A stretch of 14,958 bases of DNA from Endomicrobium sp. (GTDB taxonomy: Bacteria > Elusimicrobiota > Endomicrobiia > Endomicrobiales > Endomicrobiaceae): assembly GCA_031273645.1 (NCBI GenBank), contig JAISRM010000088.1, positions 1 through 14,958 on the forward strand, read 5' to 3'. Below are positions 1 through 5,406 of the stretch, one piece after another (the first letter of the stretch is position 1; each line of letters begins with the position of its first letter). The position numbers were made by a program, and so were the translations under genes. Under the pieces are notes generated by a model. The model made no database searches and was not told where the DNA came from. It saw only the letters and a list, made by a program, of their open reading frames with translations.

Positions 1-690
1 TAAATCTCCCGAAACTATTTCTCCGCCGTAACCCGCAAGAGATTCAAGCTCTAAAGCTCCGGCTATAAGAGAAGGATTTATTCCGTAATAAGCCATTTTG
101 TCTGAATCGACGCGGATAATGATCTTTTCTTTCTGAACGCCGAAACGCTTTATCTGCGAAACTTTTTCATTGCGCCTGAGCATATCTTCAAGTTTAGAAA
201 GATATGTTTCAAGCTCTCTGTAAGTTCTCTTTTGCGAAGTTAAAGAAAAAAGCATTGCGGAAGCGTCGCCGAAATTATTATCTCCGATAAGCAAAATCAC
301 CTGATGGGGAAGCAAAGATTTAAATTCCTGCAGCCCAAGCCTCAGCTTAGACCAAAAAACGTCGGGATTTTCAACGTCGTCGGCAACGGATACAAAAACT
401 ACGGTCTGCCCTTCTTTTGAAACCGAATACGTTTTCTTTCTGTTGATTTCTTTGTATCCGAAAAGATAATCCTGAAGAGGTTTGGCAAGCTGCAAATCAA
501 CCTGCTGGGAAGAGGCGCCGGGGTATGCCGCTATCACAAGCCCCTGCCGCGCTTTAAATTCCGGAAATTCCTGTCTTGACATGGTAAAAAAAGAATACAC
601 GCCTATAAGACAGAGAAAACCCGCTAAAACTATAGGGATCTGTCTGTAAATTAAAGCAAGCTCTATAATTGATTTTTTCTGACCGGACAT
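1..690 (-). CDS. RND efflux transporter, inner-membrane pump subunit (N-terminal part, cut by window edge)
   Basis: My translation from the ATG at 690 stays open for 230 codons to the window edge. It starts MSGQKKSIIELALIYRQIP, followed by a hydrophobic first membrane helix at about residues 17-36 and then the motif SRQEFPEFKARQG. This corresponds to the conserved RRQEDPEF-type segment at the start of the first porter domain of AcrB/MdtC-like pumps. The segment YPGASSQQVDLQLAKPLQDYL (about residues 56-76) is also typical of the family (gap-free 'PGAs...ve..v..pLe' pattern). RND pumps are proton-driven antiporters of about 1000 residues, so roughly a quarter is visible. The start overlaps the stop of the adaptor gene upstream by one base (TAATG), implying translational coupling and one pump complex. 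The substrate cannot be read from this part. An outer-membrane TolC-type partner is not in the window. Confidence 0.9.
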   Translation of the reverse strand, partial: MSGQKKSIIELALIYRQIPIVLAGFLCLIGVYSFFTMSRQEFPEFKARQGLVIAAYPGASSQQVDLQLAKPLQDYLFGYKEINRKKTYSVSKEGQTVVFVSVADDVENPDVFWSKLRLGLQEFKSLLPHQVILLIGDNNFGDASAMLFSLTSQKRTYRELETYLSKLEDMLRRNEKVSQIKRFGVQKEKIIIRVDSDKMAYYGINPSLIAGALELESLAGYGGEIVSGDL

Positions 691-1739
691 TATTTGTACT
701 CCGTTAAAACGCCTTCTTCAAGTTTTTGAACGCCTTCGCTTACTATTAAGTCTCCGACGCTTAATCCGGATAAAACGCTTATTCCCTCGCCGGCAAAACC
801 GCCCAAAACGACGGGGCGCTTAAAAACTCTTTTTGTTTCTTCATTGACGCAATAGACGTAACGGCCGCCGTCGACGTCAAGTTTTACCGCAGCAGCCGGA
901 ATTATTATTTGTCCGGATTTGCCGTCGCTGCGCAAAACGTTTACCATGCAAAGCATGCCCGGCAGCAAATTTTGACCGCTGTTGTCTATAAGAACTTTAA
1001 CGCCGTAAGCGCGCGACAATATGTCGGCAAAAACCCCGACGCTAACTACTTTCCCTTTGATTTTACGCTCGTCTGCGCCTGATACGCTGACGACGGCATC
1101 GGCTCCTTTTTTAATTTCCGCCATATCTTTTTCGGGAACGTAAATTACGGCGTAGAGTTTGTCTATAGACATAAGTTTGAAAATTTTTTGTCCCGGAAAA
1201 ACGCTGTCTCCGGCTTCGGCGTATTTTTTGCTTATATACCCGTCGCGCGCGGCCGTTAAATAACAATTTTGAAGTTCTTTTTGAGCTATTGCAAGAGCGG
1301 ACTCGGTTTCTTTTTTCATAGTTTCTATTTCAACCATTTTTACTTCCGGCAAATTCCCGCGTTCAAAAATCGGACGATACCTGTTATAAGCGTCCTGAGC
1401 CTGCGCGGCTTTAGCGTTGACGGCTTCCAAAGCCTTTTCATACACCTGAGCGTCAAGCTGCGCAAGGATCTGTCCTTTTTTTACATAATCGCCTTCAGCG
1501 GCGTCTATCTTTAAAACTGTCCCGGGTATTAAAAAACTCTCGTCGGTAACTTTCTGCGCTTCAAAAGTGCCGCTAAAACTCAAACTGTTTGAAACTGACG
1601 AAGCATCTATCCGCAAAACGTTTACGCGCGCGGCTCTTTCCGGAGACGATTTCTTAGACGAGCAGCCTAAAACATACAATTGAAAACAAAAGAAAAGACA
1701 AACTGCGCCAACATTGACAAGCTTAAATTTTTTTATCAT
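690..1739 (-). CDS. RND efflux periplasmic adaptor (membrane fusion protein, HlyD/AcrA type), lipoprotein
   Basis: This 349-residue protein begins with a signal peptide ending in a lipobox, YVLGC with Cys26, so it is probably lipid-anchored and periplasmic. A half lipoyl domain (GDYVKKGQILAQLDA, around 80-95) is followed by a short alpha-helical hairpin (about 100-155), the second lipoyl half (ARDGYISKKYAEAGDSVFPGQ) and beta-barrel/membrane-proximal domains to the C-terminus. That is the standard AcrA/MexA layout. The adaptor links the inner-membrane RND pump to an outer-membrane channel. The ATG is preceded by AGAGGAAG at normal spacing. The gene ends in a one-base overlap with the pump gene, so the two form an operon. 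I found no convincing sigma-70 promoter in the 570 bases upstream. Confidence 0.92.
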   Translation of the reverse strand: MIKKFKLVNVGAVCLFFCFQLYVLGCSSKKSSPERAARVNVLRIDASSVSNSLSFSGTFEAQKVTDESFLIPGTVLKIDAAEGDYVKKGQILAQLDAQVYEKALEAVNAKAAQAQDAYNRYRPIFERGNLPEVKMVEIETMKKETESALAIAQKELQNCYLTAARDGYISKKYAEAGDSVFPGQKIFKLMSIDKLYAVIYVPEKDMAEIKKGADAVVSVSGADERKIKGKVVSVGVFADILSRAYGVKVLIDNSGQNLLPGMLCMVNVLRSDGKSGQIIIPAAAVKLDVDGGRYVYCVNEETKRVFKRPVVLGGFAGEGISVLSGLSVGDLIVSEGVQKLEEGVLTEYK

Positions 1740-1999
1740 AACTTCCTCTTTAAATACGGCGCGGCTGCAACAAAACGCCTATGATAAGAGCAACCCTATA
1801 AAAATAATGTCCGCTATTTGCTTAAAGTAAAAGATTGAGGATAGAATTTTCGGAAAACAACTGCTCGGCAGGCTGAAACTCTTTTATTTTACAACGCTTC
1901 CATTTACCTTGTTTTTATATCAAAAAAATCTCGCCAAAGCAACGGCGCGATTTGCCCCCAGTTTCAATGTTCTTTTATTCCTAAGCGCCTGCGCCTGAG

Positions 2000-2065
2000 T
2001 GTTTCTATCGGGCGGGGATTCATTTTTTGCCGTTGAAGACTTCCGCCAGATTCCCGATAGAAACA
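2000..2065. repeat. 13-bp perfect inverted repeat with 40-nt loop
   Basis: TGTTTCTATCGGG at 2000-2012 is the exact reverse complement of CCCGATAGAAACA at 2053-2065. The loop carries GGGGATTCATTTTTT, which loosely resembles the GGGAATCCATTTTT segment of the larger repeats at 4954 and 5135. It may be the terminal repeat pair or the stem of a small degenerate mobile element. There is no coding sequence between the arms. Confidence 0.75.
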
Positions 2066-2074
2066 TTCTGCAAC

Positions 2075-2103
2075 AAAAATGGTTTCCCGTTTTCATGAGA
2101 CAG
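2075..2103 (-). repeat. Decayed inverted copy of the hairpin repeat found at 4.9-5.2 kb
   Basis: Read on the minus strand this is CTGTCTCATGAAAACGGG followed by AAACCATTTTT. Aligned to the copies at 4970 and 5151 it matches 20 of 22 bases over ATGAAAA-GGGAA-CCATTTTT and shares the leading CTGTC, but it has lost the ATTCCC left arm. It is in the opposite orientation to the intact copies and lies on the other side of the yqeK-rsfS cluster. Confidence 0.65.
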
Positions 2104-2150
2104 ACTTCGTCTGTTTGTATTTCGTCTGTTTTTATGCGTCTGTTTTTATG
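2100..2150 (+). repeat. CAGAC/GTCTG hairpin followed by 14-bp tandem repeats
   Basis: ACAGAC-TTC-GTCTGT at 2100-2114 is a 6-bp stem with a 3-nt loop, the same small hairpin as at 4872, 5233 and 5391. Its right arm is then repeated: CGTCTGTTTGTATTT at 2108-2122 and CGTCTGTTTTTATG twice at 2123-2136 and 2137-2150. This looks like local duplication of half of the hairpin unit, possibly by replication slippage. Confidence 0.75.
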
Positions 2151-2249
2151 CGGGGTGATGACAGGTGAATTGCCGCCCGCAGCAAGATGTGAGATAATTC
2201 TAATAGGTACAAAATCCTTTCTTGACGTAGTGTTAGCATAATTTTGTCT

Positions 2250-2268
2250 AAAATACCGCCGGAGGCGG
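2250..2268 (-). terminator. Possible rho-independent terminator after rsfS
   Basis: On the minus strand CCGCC-TCC-GGCGG (2268 to 2256) forms a short all-GC stem with a 3-nt loop, followed by TATTTTA. It lies about 43 nt past the rsfS stop. The stem has only 5 bp and the T-run is interrupted, so this is a moderate call. Confidence 0.45.
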
Positions 2269-2310
2269 CGCAAAATATGCAAATTTAAACCGGCAAAAGT
2301 GTGGGCTGTT

Positions 2311-3018
2311 TTATTTTGTCTTTTTTATTTTTACTTTAACAGACTTTTTGTTTTTTGCCTTTTTCTTTTTATCTGCGCCAAAGAGAGTGTTTTTAAAAGC
2401 TTCTACGCCTTTTTCAAATGCAAAAGCCATTTTTTTTGCTTTTTTTACTTTCTCTTTGACTTGTTTTGACACTTTTTTTGAAACTTTTTGAACGGTTTTT
2501 TTCGTTTGGAGCGCTTTTTTTGTTCCCTCGGCAACGGCTTTCCTTACTTTCTCTTCTCCGGTTTCAAGAACTTCAGTTACGCGCTTTTGGCTTTCTTTAA
2601 CGGTTTTTTCAAAAGCGTTTTCCAGTTCTTTTATCTGCTGCGGCTTTATGATTTTTAAAACGGGAGAATCTTTAAACTTTACGTTCTTTGCGCCGTCCCA
2701 AAGCCTTTCAAGTTTATAAGTTTCTCTTACCAAAGGAGACATTACGTGAACTACAAGCCCGCCGTAATCGATAACGCGCCACGAAGAAGAAGAAACGCCT
2801 TCTCTTCTAAGCGCAGGAACGCTTTCTTCTTTAAAAATTTTTTCTATTTCATCGCACACGGCGTTTATCTGAGGAGAAGACTGCGCCGTAGCTATCACAA
2901 AATAATCGGACTCGGCCGTTAAATCCCTTACGTCAAGTATCAGCGTATCGCCGGCTTTTTTGTCTTGGGCAATTTTTGCGGCTTTTAGGGCTAAAACGTA
3001 AAAATCGTTTTTTTTCAT
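2311..3018 (-). CDS. rsfS: Ribosome silencing factor RsfS (Iojap/YbeB family) with Lys-rich C-terminal extension
   Basis: RsfS binds ribosomal protein L14 on the 50S subunit and blocks subunit joining, lowering translation during starvation. Residues about 5-112 carry the family core: ILDVRDLTAESDYFVIATAQS, then RREGVSSSSWRVIDYGGLVVH and HVMSPLVRETYKLERLWD. I chose the ATG at 3018 (MKKNDFYV) because AGAGG lies 5-6 nt before it and the core starts there. An in-frame ATG at 3102 would overlap the preceding gene by 65 nt and add a non-conserved leader. The protein is 235 residues, about twice the usual 105-130. Residues about 118-235 form a very basic helical tail rich in Lys, Val and Thr. The gene starts 19 nt after the LCP-like gene and is last in the yqeK operon. 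Confidence 0.93.
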   Translation of the reverse strand: MKKNDFYVLALKAAKIAQDKKAGDTLILDVRDLTAESDYFVIATAQSSPQINAVCDEIEKIFKEESVPALRREGVSSSSWRVIDYGGLVVHVMSPLVRETYKLERLWDGAKNVKFKDSPVLKIIKPQQIKELENAFEKTVKESQKRVTEVLETGEEKVRKAVAEGTKKALQTKKTVQKVSKKVSKQVKEKVKKAKKMAFAFEKGVEAFKNTLFGADKKKKAKNKKSVKVKIKKTK

Positions 3019-3037
3019 TTGTTCCTCTTTGTTTTTA

Positions 3038-4195
3038 TCAGACTTTTGCCGCGACAGTTTTTTTGTCGTACTTATCGTAAATTTCGCAATCTTGTCCCGC
3101 AAATACGCAAGTACTGTAAAAAGTCTGAGAATTATACGAAATGATAATTTTACCGGCGCGCAGAATTTCGGACATTTTTAAGGCTTTGGCAAAATCCCCC
3201 TTATAATCTTTTATCAGCGTCTTTTCATAAATAAGATTAGAATTGCTCCATTCCAAAACGTCAAACTTTTTATCTCTTAAAAGCCACGCTGCTTTTTCGG
3301 CCATGCGGGGTTTGCCGGAAGCGTTCTTAATTTCTATAGAACCGCTTGCATTATAAGGATTGAGTTTCGTATCGTAATGATGTCCTTCCTGAGAATTGAT
3401 AGCCGCATTTTTAGCCGAATCGTTTTTATATTCTCGATAATACACAAAAGAAAGAAATTTTGATATGTTGAGTTTATCCGGCTCAACTCTCTTTGAATAT
3501 TTTGCCGGCAAATCCGCAAACATTACCGTATTATTGTTAAAACGGAAATGCATTATGAAATTAAACCGCGCGGCTTTTGAAAGATTTGAGTTAACTAAAG
3601 CGGAATATTTGCGAAATCTTGTTATATTTGACCACGCGTCGTTATTTAGCGATTTAACGGCTCTTTCAAAAATTTCAAGCTGGTTTAAGCATTCAAGATC
3701 CCTGTTTGCAAAGTTACTCTTCATTATAAGCGGTTTCATTTCATTGTCAGAGGCAAACATTTTAAAAAAAGTCTCGTAATCAACGCATAGATAAAAATCG
3801 GATTTAAACGTATTGTCAACCAGCCCGAACATACTTGTATAGCAATTGGCCGCGGCAAGATTTACGTCTTTTTTTGCCGTTTCAAAAAAAGAGCGTTTAA
3901 GACTTTTGGCTATCATTTTTTTATCAAAAACCACCATGTCGGTATTAATGGAAATAACTTTTAAAAGATTAGTTTTTCTTTCGTAGGAAACGAGAAAAGC
4001 TTCGAGCCTTTCGGGATAAAGTTTTTCCGTTCCGTAAATGAGAATTGAAAATTTAAGAGGTTTTCTTTCAAAAATCTTTTTGCTTATATCGTCGTTTAAG
4101 CACATGCGCGCATAAGAAAAAACGACCGCGGCAAAAAGCGCGGCAAGCGCTATATTGATCCATAAAAGGCTCTTTCTGATTTTATTTAAGCGCAT
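3038..4195 (-). CDS. Divergent LytR-CpsA-Psr (LCP)-like membrane protein with LytR_C domain
   Basis: A 385-residue protein with a short basic N-terminus and one membrane helix at about residues 10-28, so most of it should be periplasmic. Residues about 47-140 resemble an LCP domain in layout (ILIYGTEK, then LLKVISINTDM). Residues about 284-375 match the LytR C-terminal domain (SIEIKNASGKPRMAEKAAWLL, then FDVLEWSNSN and a YEKTLI strand). LCP enzymes attach glycopolymers to peptidoglycan, but the Asp/Arg residues of the family motifs (GxDxR and SIPRDT) are absent here, so catalysis is doubtful. The ATG at 4195 (MRLNKIRK) overlaps the yqeK stop by 14 nt and has a weak GGA upstream. An ATG at 4252 would overlap yqeK by 71 nt and add an unlikely leader. 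The middle region, residues 145-280, is unrecognised. Confidence 0.7.
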   Translation of the reverse strand: MRLNKIRKSLLWINIALAALFAAVVFSYARMCLNDDISKKIFERKPLKFSILIYGTEKLYPERLEAFLVSYERKTNLLKVISINTDMVVFDKKMIAKSLKRSFFETAKKDVNLAAANCYTSMFGLVDNTFKSDFYLCVDYETFFKMFASDNEMKPLIMKSNFANRDLECLNQLEIFERAVKSLNNDAWSNITRFRKYSALVNSNLSKAARFNFIMHFRFNNNTVMFADLPAKYSKRVEPDKLNISKFLSFVYYREYKNDSAKNAAINSQEGHHYDTKLNPYNASGSIEIKNASGKPRMAEKAAWLLRDKKFDVLEWSNSNLIYEKTLIKDYKGDFAKALKMSEILRAGKIIISYNSQTFYSTCVFAGQDCEIYDKYDKKTVAAKV

Positions 4196-4757
4196 AATAA
4201 TTCCAAGTATCGACGGCCAGCGGGCAAAGCCAGCTTCCCGAAGCGATAACATATTCTATTTTGCCCGCCATCACGTTTTTAAAAGCTCCGTTAAAATTTA
4301 TTTTTGCAAGCTTTCTCGTTTTTGAGGCTTTTAAACAGGTTCTGTCGTAAGAAATGGCGTCGGCGACAAAAAGTATTTTTTCAAGCAAACTCATGTTTTT
4401 TCTTCCTAAGGTATGATTTGCTATGGAGTTTAAAATGTCTTTGTCTTTTATACCAAACTCCTTGTCTGCTATCACTGCGCCGGCATAAGAATGCAAGAGC
4501 TGCGGGCAATATTCTTTTATTTCTTTAAAATATTTAAAGCGCGGTTTTGCGCCGTCAAAAAAAGAAATAAGTTCAAAATCTTTCTTTGACTTTGCGCAAT
4601 CGTGCAAAAGAGCTGCCGTCTGCGCTTTTAAAGCGTCGGCTCCGTAAATTAAAGCAAGTTCAACGGACAGTTTTGCCGTTTGATAAGAATGCTCAAAACG
4701 TTTGGGGCTCAGGTTTTTATACAGATATTCAAAAATACGTTTTTCAATATTTTGCAT
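4182..4757 (-). CDS. yqeK: YqeK-family HD hydrolase, bis(5'-nucleosyl)-tetraphosphatase (symmetrical)
   Basis: A 191-residue HD-superfamily protein with the YqeK signature in order: RFEHSYQTAKLS (His23), AALLHDCAKS (His52-Asp53), LLHSYAGAVIA (His89), SIANHTLGRKNMS (His115) and ILFVADAISYDR (Asp133). These are the metal ligands of the di-iron site. YqeK enzymes split the alarmone Ap4A symmetrically into two ADP. The ATG at 4757 (MQNIEKRIF) has GGAG 5 nt upstream. An ATG at 4793 adds 12 residues before this ribosome site and is rejected. The gene heads the operon yqeK - LCP-like - rsfS; a yqeK-rsfS pairing is common in bacteria, usually with nadD just upstream, but nadD is missing here. Confidence 0.93.
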   Translation of the reverse strand: MQNIEKRIFEYLYKNLSPKRFEHSYQTAKLSVELALIYGADALKAQTAALLHDCAKSKKDFELISFFDGAKPRFKYFKEIKEYCPQLLHSYAGAVIADKEFGIKDKDILNSIANHTLGRKNMSLLEKILFVADAISYDRTCLKASKTRKLAKINFNGAFKNVMAGKIEYVIASGSWLCPLAVDTWNYYALK

Positions 4758-4778
4758 AAGAGCTCCGCATAAGATCGG

Positions 4779-4800
4779 GCAGATTAAATACAAAATCTGC
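4779..4800 (-). promoter_or_regulatory. Hairpin in the presumed yqeK 5' leader
   Basis: GCAGATT at 4779-4785 pairs with AATCTGC at 4794-4800, a perfect 7-bp stem with an 8-nt loop, 21 nt upstream of the yqeK ATG. It would lie in the leader RNA if transcription starts from the promoter proposed at 4841-4868. There is no following T-run, so it is not a terminator. A regulatory role is only a possibility. Confidence 0.4.
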
Positions 4801-4840
4801 GGGTTTTCAGGAATGGCCGATATATAAAGTCCGCTGCGTT

Positions 4841-4868
4841 TTCATATAGTTATACGCTTCTTAGTCAA
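4841..4868 (-). promoter_or_regulatory. Candidate sigma-70 promoter of the yqeK operon
   Basis: On the minus strand TTGACT (4868-4863) is separated by 16 nt from TATGAA (4846-4841). The -35 box matches 5 of 6 consensus bases and the -10 box 4 of 6. It would give a leader of about 75 nt before yqeK. It lies at the edge of the repeat cluster. Confidence 0.4.
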
Positions 4869-4870
4869 TT

Positions 4871-4887
4871 AACAGACTTCGTCTGTT
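4871..4887 (+). repeat. Small hairpin, 7-bp CAGAC-type stem
   Basis: AACAGAC-TTC-GTCTGTT, then TTATGGGA. The same unit, hairpin plus TTTTA(A)TGGGA, recurs at 5099-5120 on this strand and at 5405-5382 on the other strand. A near relative with stem AGGC-TGC-GCCT sits at 4897-4907. Confidence 0.8.
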
Positions 4888-4920
4888 TTATGGGACAGGC
4901 TGCGCCTATTTTGTTTGTGT

Positions 4921-4942
4921 CTGTCATTCCCATGAAAATGGG
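4921..4942 (+). repeat. Partial copy of the ATTCCC hairpin repeat
   Basis: CTGTCATTCCCATGAAAATGGG at 4921-4942 matches the start of the two 82-bp copies, including the preceding TTTGTGT, but then diverges into ACAGGC. The CCCAT-GAAA-ATGGG stem (4929-4942) is intact. The break falls precisely at the start of the next small hairpin (4943), as if units had been joined. Confidence 0.75.
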
Positions 4943-4957
4943 ACAGGCTTCGCCTGT
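4943..4957 (+). repeat. Small hairpin, CAGGC-type stem
   Basis: ACAGGC-TTC-GCCTGT is a 6-bp stem with the same TTC loop as the CAGAC/GTCTG hairpins but a G-C pair in place of A-T, a compensated change. It is followed by TTTATTTGTG and runs directly into the first 82-bp repeat. Confidence 0.8.
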
Positions 4958-5035
4958 TTTATTTGTGTCTGTCATTCCCATGAAAATGGGAATCCATTTT
5001 TAATATTAATTATAGTCTCTAACATTATTTCTTTT
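4954..5035 (+). repeat. 82-bp direct repeat, copy 1, with GAAA-capped hairpin
   Basis: Identical over 82 bases to 5135-5216. It contains ATTCCCATGAAAATGGGAAT at 4974-4993, an 8-bp perfect stem closed by a GAAA tetraloop, then an AT-rich tail with TTAATATTAA. The ATTCCC-N8-GGGAAT layout is the same as that of the Neisseria dRS3 repeat. Shared ancestry is not implied, since short palindromes of this form occur in many bacteria. Confidence 0.95.
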
Positions 5036-5073
5036 CAGACTGCGTCTGTTTTTATAAAACAGCCGAAAGCTGT
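5036..5073 (+). repeat. Two small hairpins between the 82-bp copies
   Basis: CAGAC-TGC-GTCTG at 5036-5048 and ACAGC-CGAAA-GCTGT at 5059-5073. The first repeats the CAGAC stem with a TGC loop. The second has a different stem and loop, so the family varies while pairing is kept. Confidence 0.75.
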
Positions 5074-5078
5074 CTGAG

Positions 5079-5098
5079 AGAATTTTTTAGTAAACTTG
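5079..5098 (+). repeat. 20-bp repeat, copy 1
   Basis: AGAATTTTTTAGTAAACTTG is repeated exactly at 5248-5267. In both places it follows the 82-bp repeat with a variable hairpin-bearing spacer of 43 or 31 nt, so the true unit is probably about 133-145 bp: the 82-bp block, a variable spacer and this block. Confidence 0.9.
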
Positions 5099-5138
5099 CA
5101 GGCTTCGCCTGTTTTATGGGAACACAGACAATGTCTGT
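5099..5138 (+). repeat. Two small hairpins of CAGGC and CAGAC type
   Basis: CAGGC-TTC-GCCTG at 5099-5111, followed by TTTTATGGGA, then ACAGAC-AAT-GTCTGT at 5124-5138, followed by TTTATTTGTG. The second leads straight into copy 2 of the 82-bp repeat, as the hairpin at 4943 does for copy 1. Confidence 0.8.
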
Positions 5139-5216
5139 TTTATTTGTGTCTGTCATTCCCATGAAAATGGGAATCCATTTTTAATATTAATTATAGTCTC
5201 TAACATTATTTCTTTT
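5135..5216 (+). repeat. 82-bp direct repeat, copy 2
   Basis: Exact copy of 4954-5035, offset by 181 bp. The hairpin ATTCCC-ATGAAAAT-GGGAAT lies at 5155-5174. Complete identity outside coding sequence implies a recent duplication or ongoing gene conversion. Confidence 0.95.
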
Positions 5217-5230
5217 AAAAACGCAATGTA

Positions 5231-5267
5231 AACAGACTTCGTTTGACAGAATTTTTTAGTAAACTTG
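5231..5267 (+). repeat. Decaying CAGAC hairpin plus 20-bp repeat, copy 2
   Basis: CAGAC-TTC-GTTTG at 5233-5245 keeps pairing only through a G-T wobble. The exact 20-bp block AGAATTTTTTAGTAAACTTG follows at 5248-5267 and then GGATTCCC. Confidence 0.8.
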
Positions 5268-5384
5268 GATTCCCACCTGATAAAGACACTCGGATGCAGG
5301 CTGCTTAGGAAAAACAAATATTAAAAACGCGAGAATGACAACAAAGACAAAGTCTGACAAAAACAAGCGCCAGCTGCCAATCCC

Positions 5385-5405
5385 ATTAAAACAGACGAAG
5401 TCTGT
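5385..5405 (-). terminator. Possible terminator of the bat operon, formed by a CAGAC-type hairpin
   Basis: On the minus strand ACAGAC-TTC-GTCTGT (5405 to 5391) begins 2 nt after the batE stop and is followed by TTTTAATGGG. A 6-bp stem plus four T is weak for an intrinsic terminator. It is, however, a member of the repeat family placed exactly at an operon end. It may have been co-opted or simply be another repeat copy. Confidence 0.45.
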
Positions 5406-5406
5406 G

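Larger units (their letters stand above)
1740..2310. other. Gene-free stretch between rsfS and the efflux operon
   Basis: About 570 bases without a supportable gene. It holds a likely terminator for the rsfS operon near 2250-2268, a 13-bp inverted repeat at 2000-2012/2053-2065, a decayed copy of the hairpin repeat from the 4.9-5.2 kb cluster at 2075-2103, and 14-bp tandem repeats around 2109-2150. The part nearest the efflux operon (1740-1970) should contain its promoter, but no clear -35/-10 pair stands out. A 120-codon open frame on the minus strand (2282 to 1920) lacks a ribosome binding site and runs through the repeats, so I do not call it. Confidence 0.6.
4758..5406. other. Gene-free repeat-rich region between batE and yqeK
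   Basis: About 650 bases with no credible coding frame. From 4871 to 5405 almost every segment belongs to a repeat: an 82-bp exact direct repeat (4954-5035 and 5135-5216), a partial third copy of its hairpin (4921-4942), a 20-bp pair (5079-5098 and 5248-5267), and at least eight small hairpins of CAGRC-NNN-GYCTG type. The stretch 5262-5345 starts with GGATTCCC and ends with GAGAATGACA, like the edges of other short interspersed repeats. The yqeK promoter and leader occupy 4758-4868. The region lies exactly where nadD would be expected if the ancestral proA-nadD-yqeK order had been kept. Confidence 0.8.

Noticed and set aside
1920..2282. 120-codon open frame on the minus strand
   Set aside because: No ribosome binding site before its ATG, no recognisable domain, and it runs through the terminator hairpin, the inverted repeat and the decayed repeats. 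An 80-codon frame on the plus strand (1999-2241) has the same weakness.
3019..3102. Longer N-terminus for RsfS from an ATG at 3102
   Set aside because: It would overlap the LCP-like gene by 65 nt and add a basic leader outside the family core, whereas the ATG at 3018 has AGAGG at the right distance.
4974..4993. True Neisseria dRS3 element
   Set aside because: Only the ATTCCC-N8-GGGAAT layout matches; the gene content does not resemble Neisseria, and palindromes of this form are widespread. I keep it as a resemblance only.
4921..5267. CRISPR array
   Set aside because: Repeat copies are few, 82 bp and 20 bp long, with uneven spacing and internal hairpin units; there are no regular spacers and no cas genes in the window.
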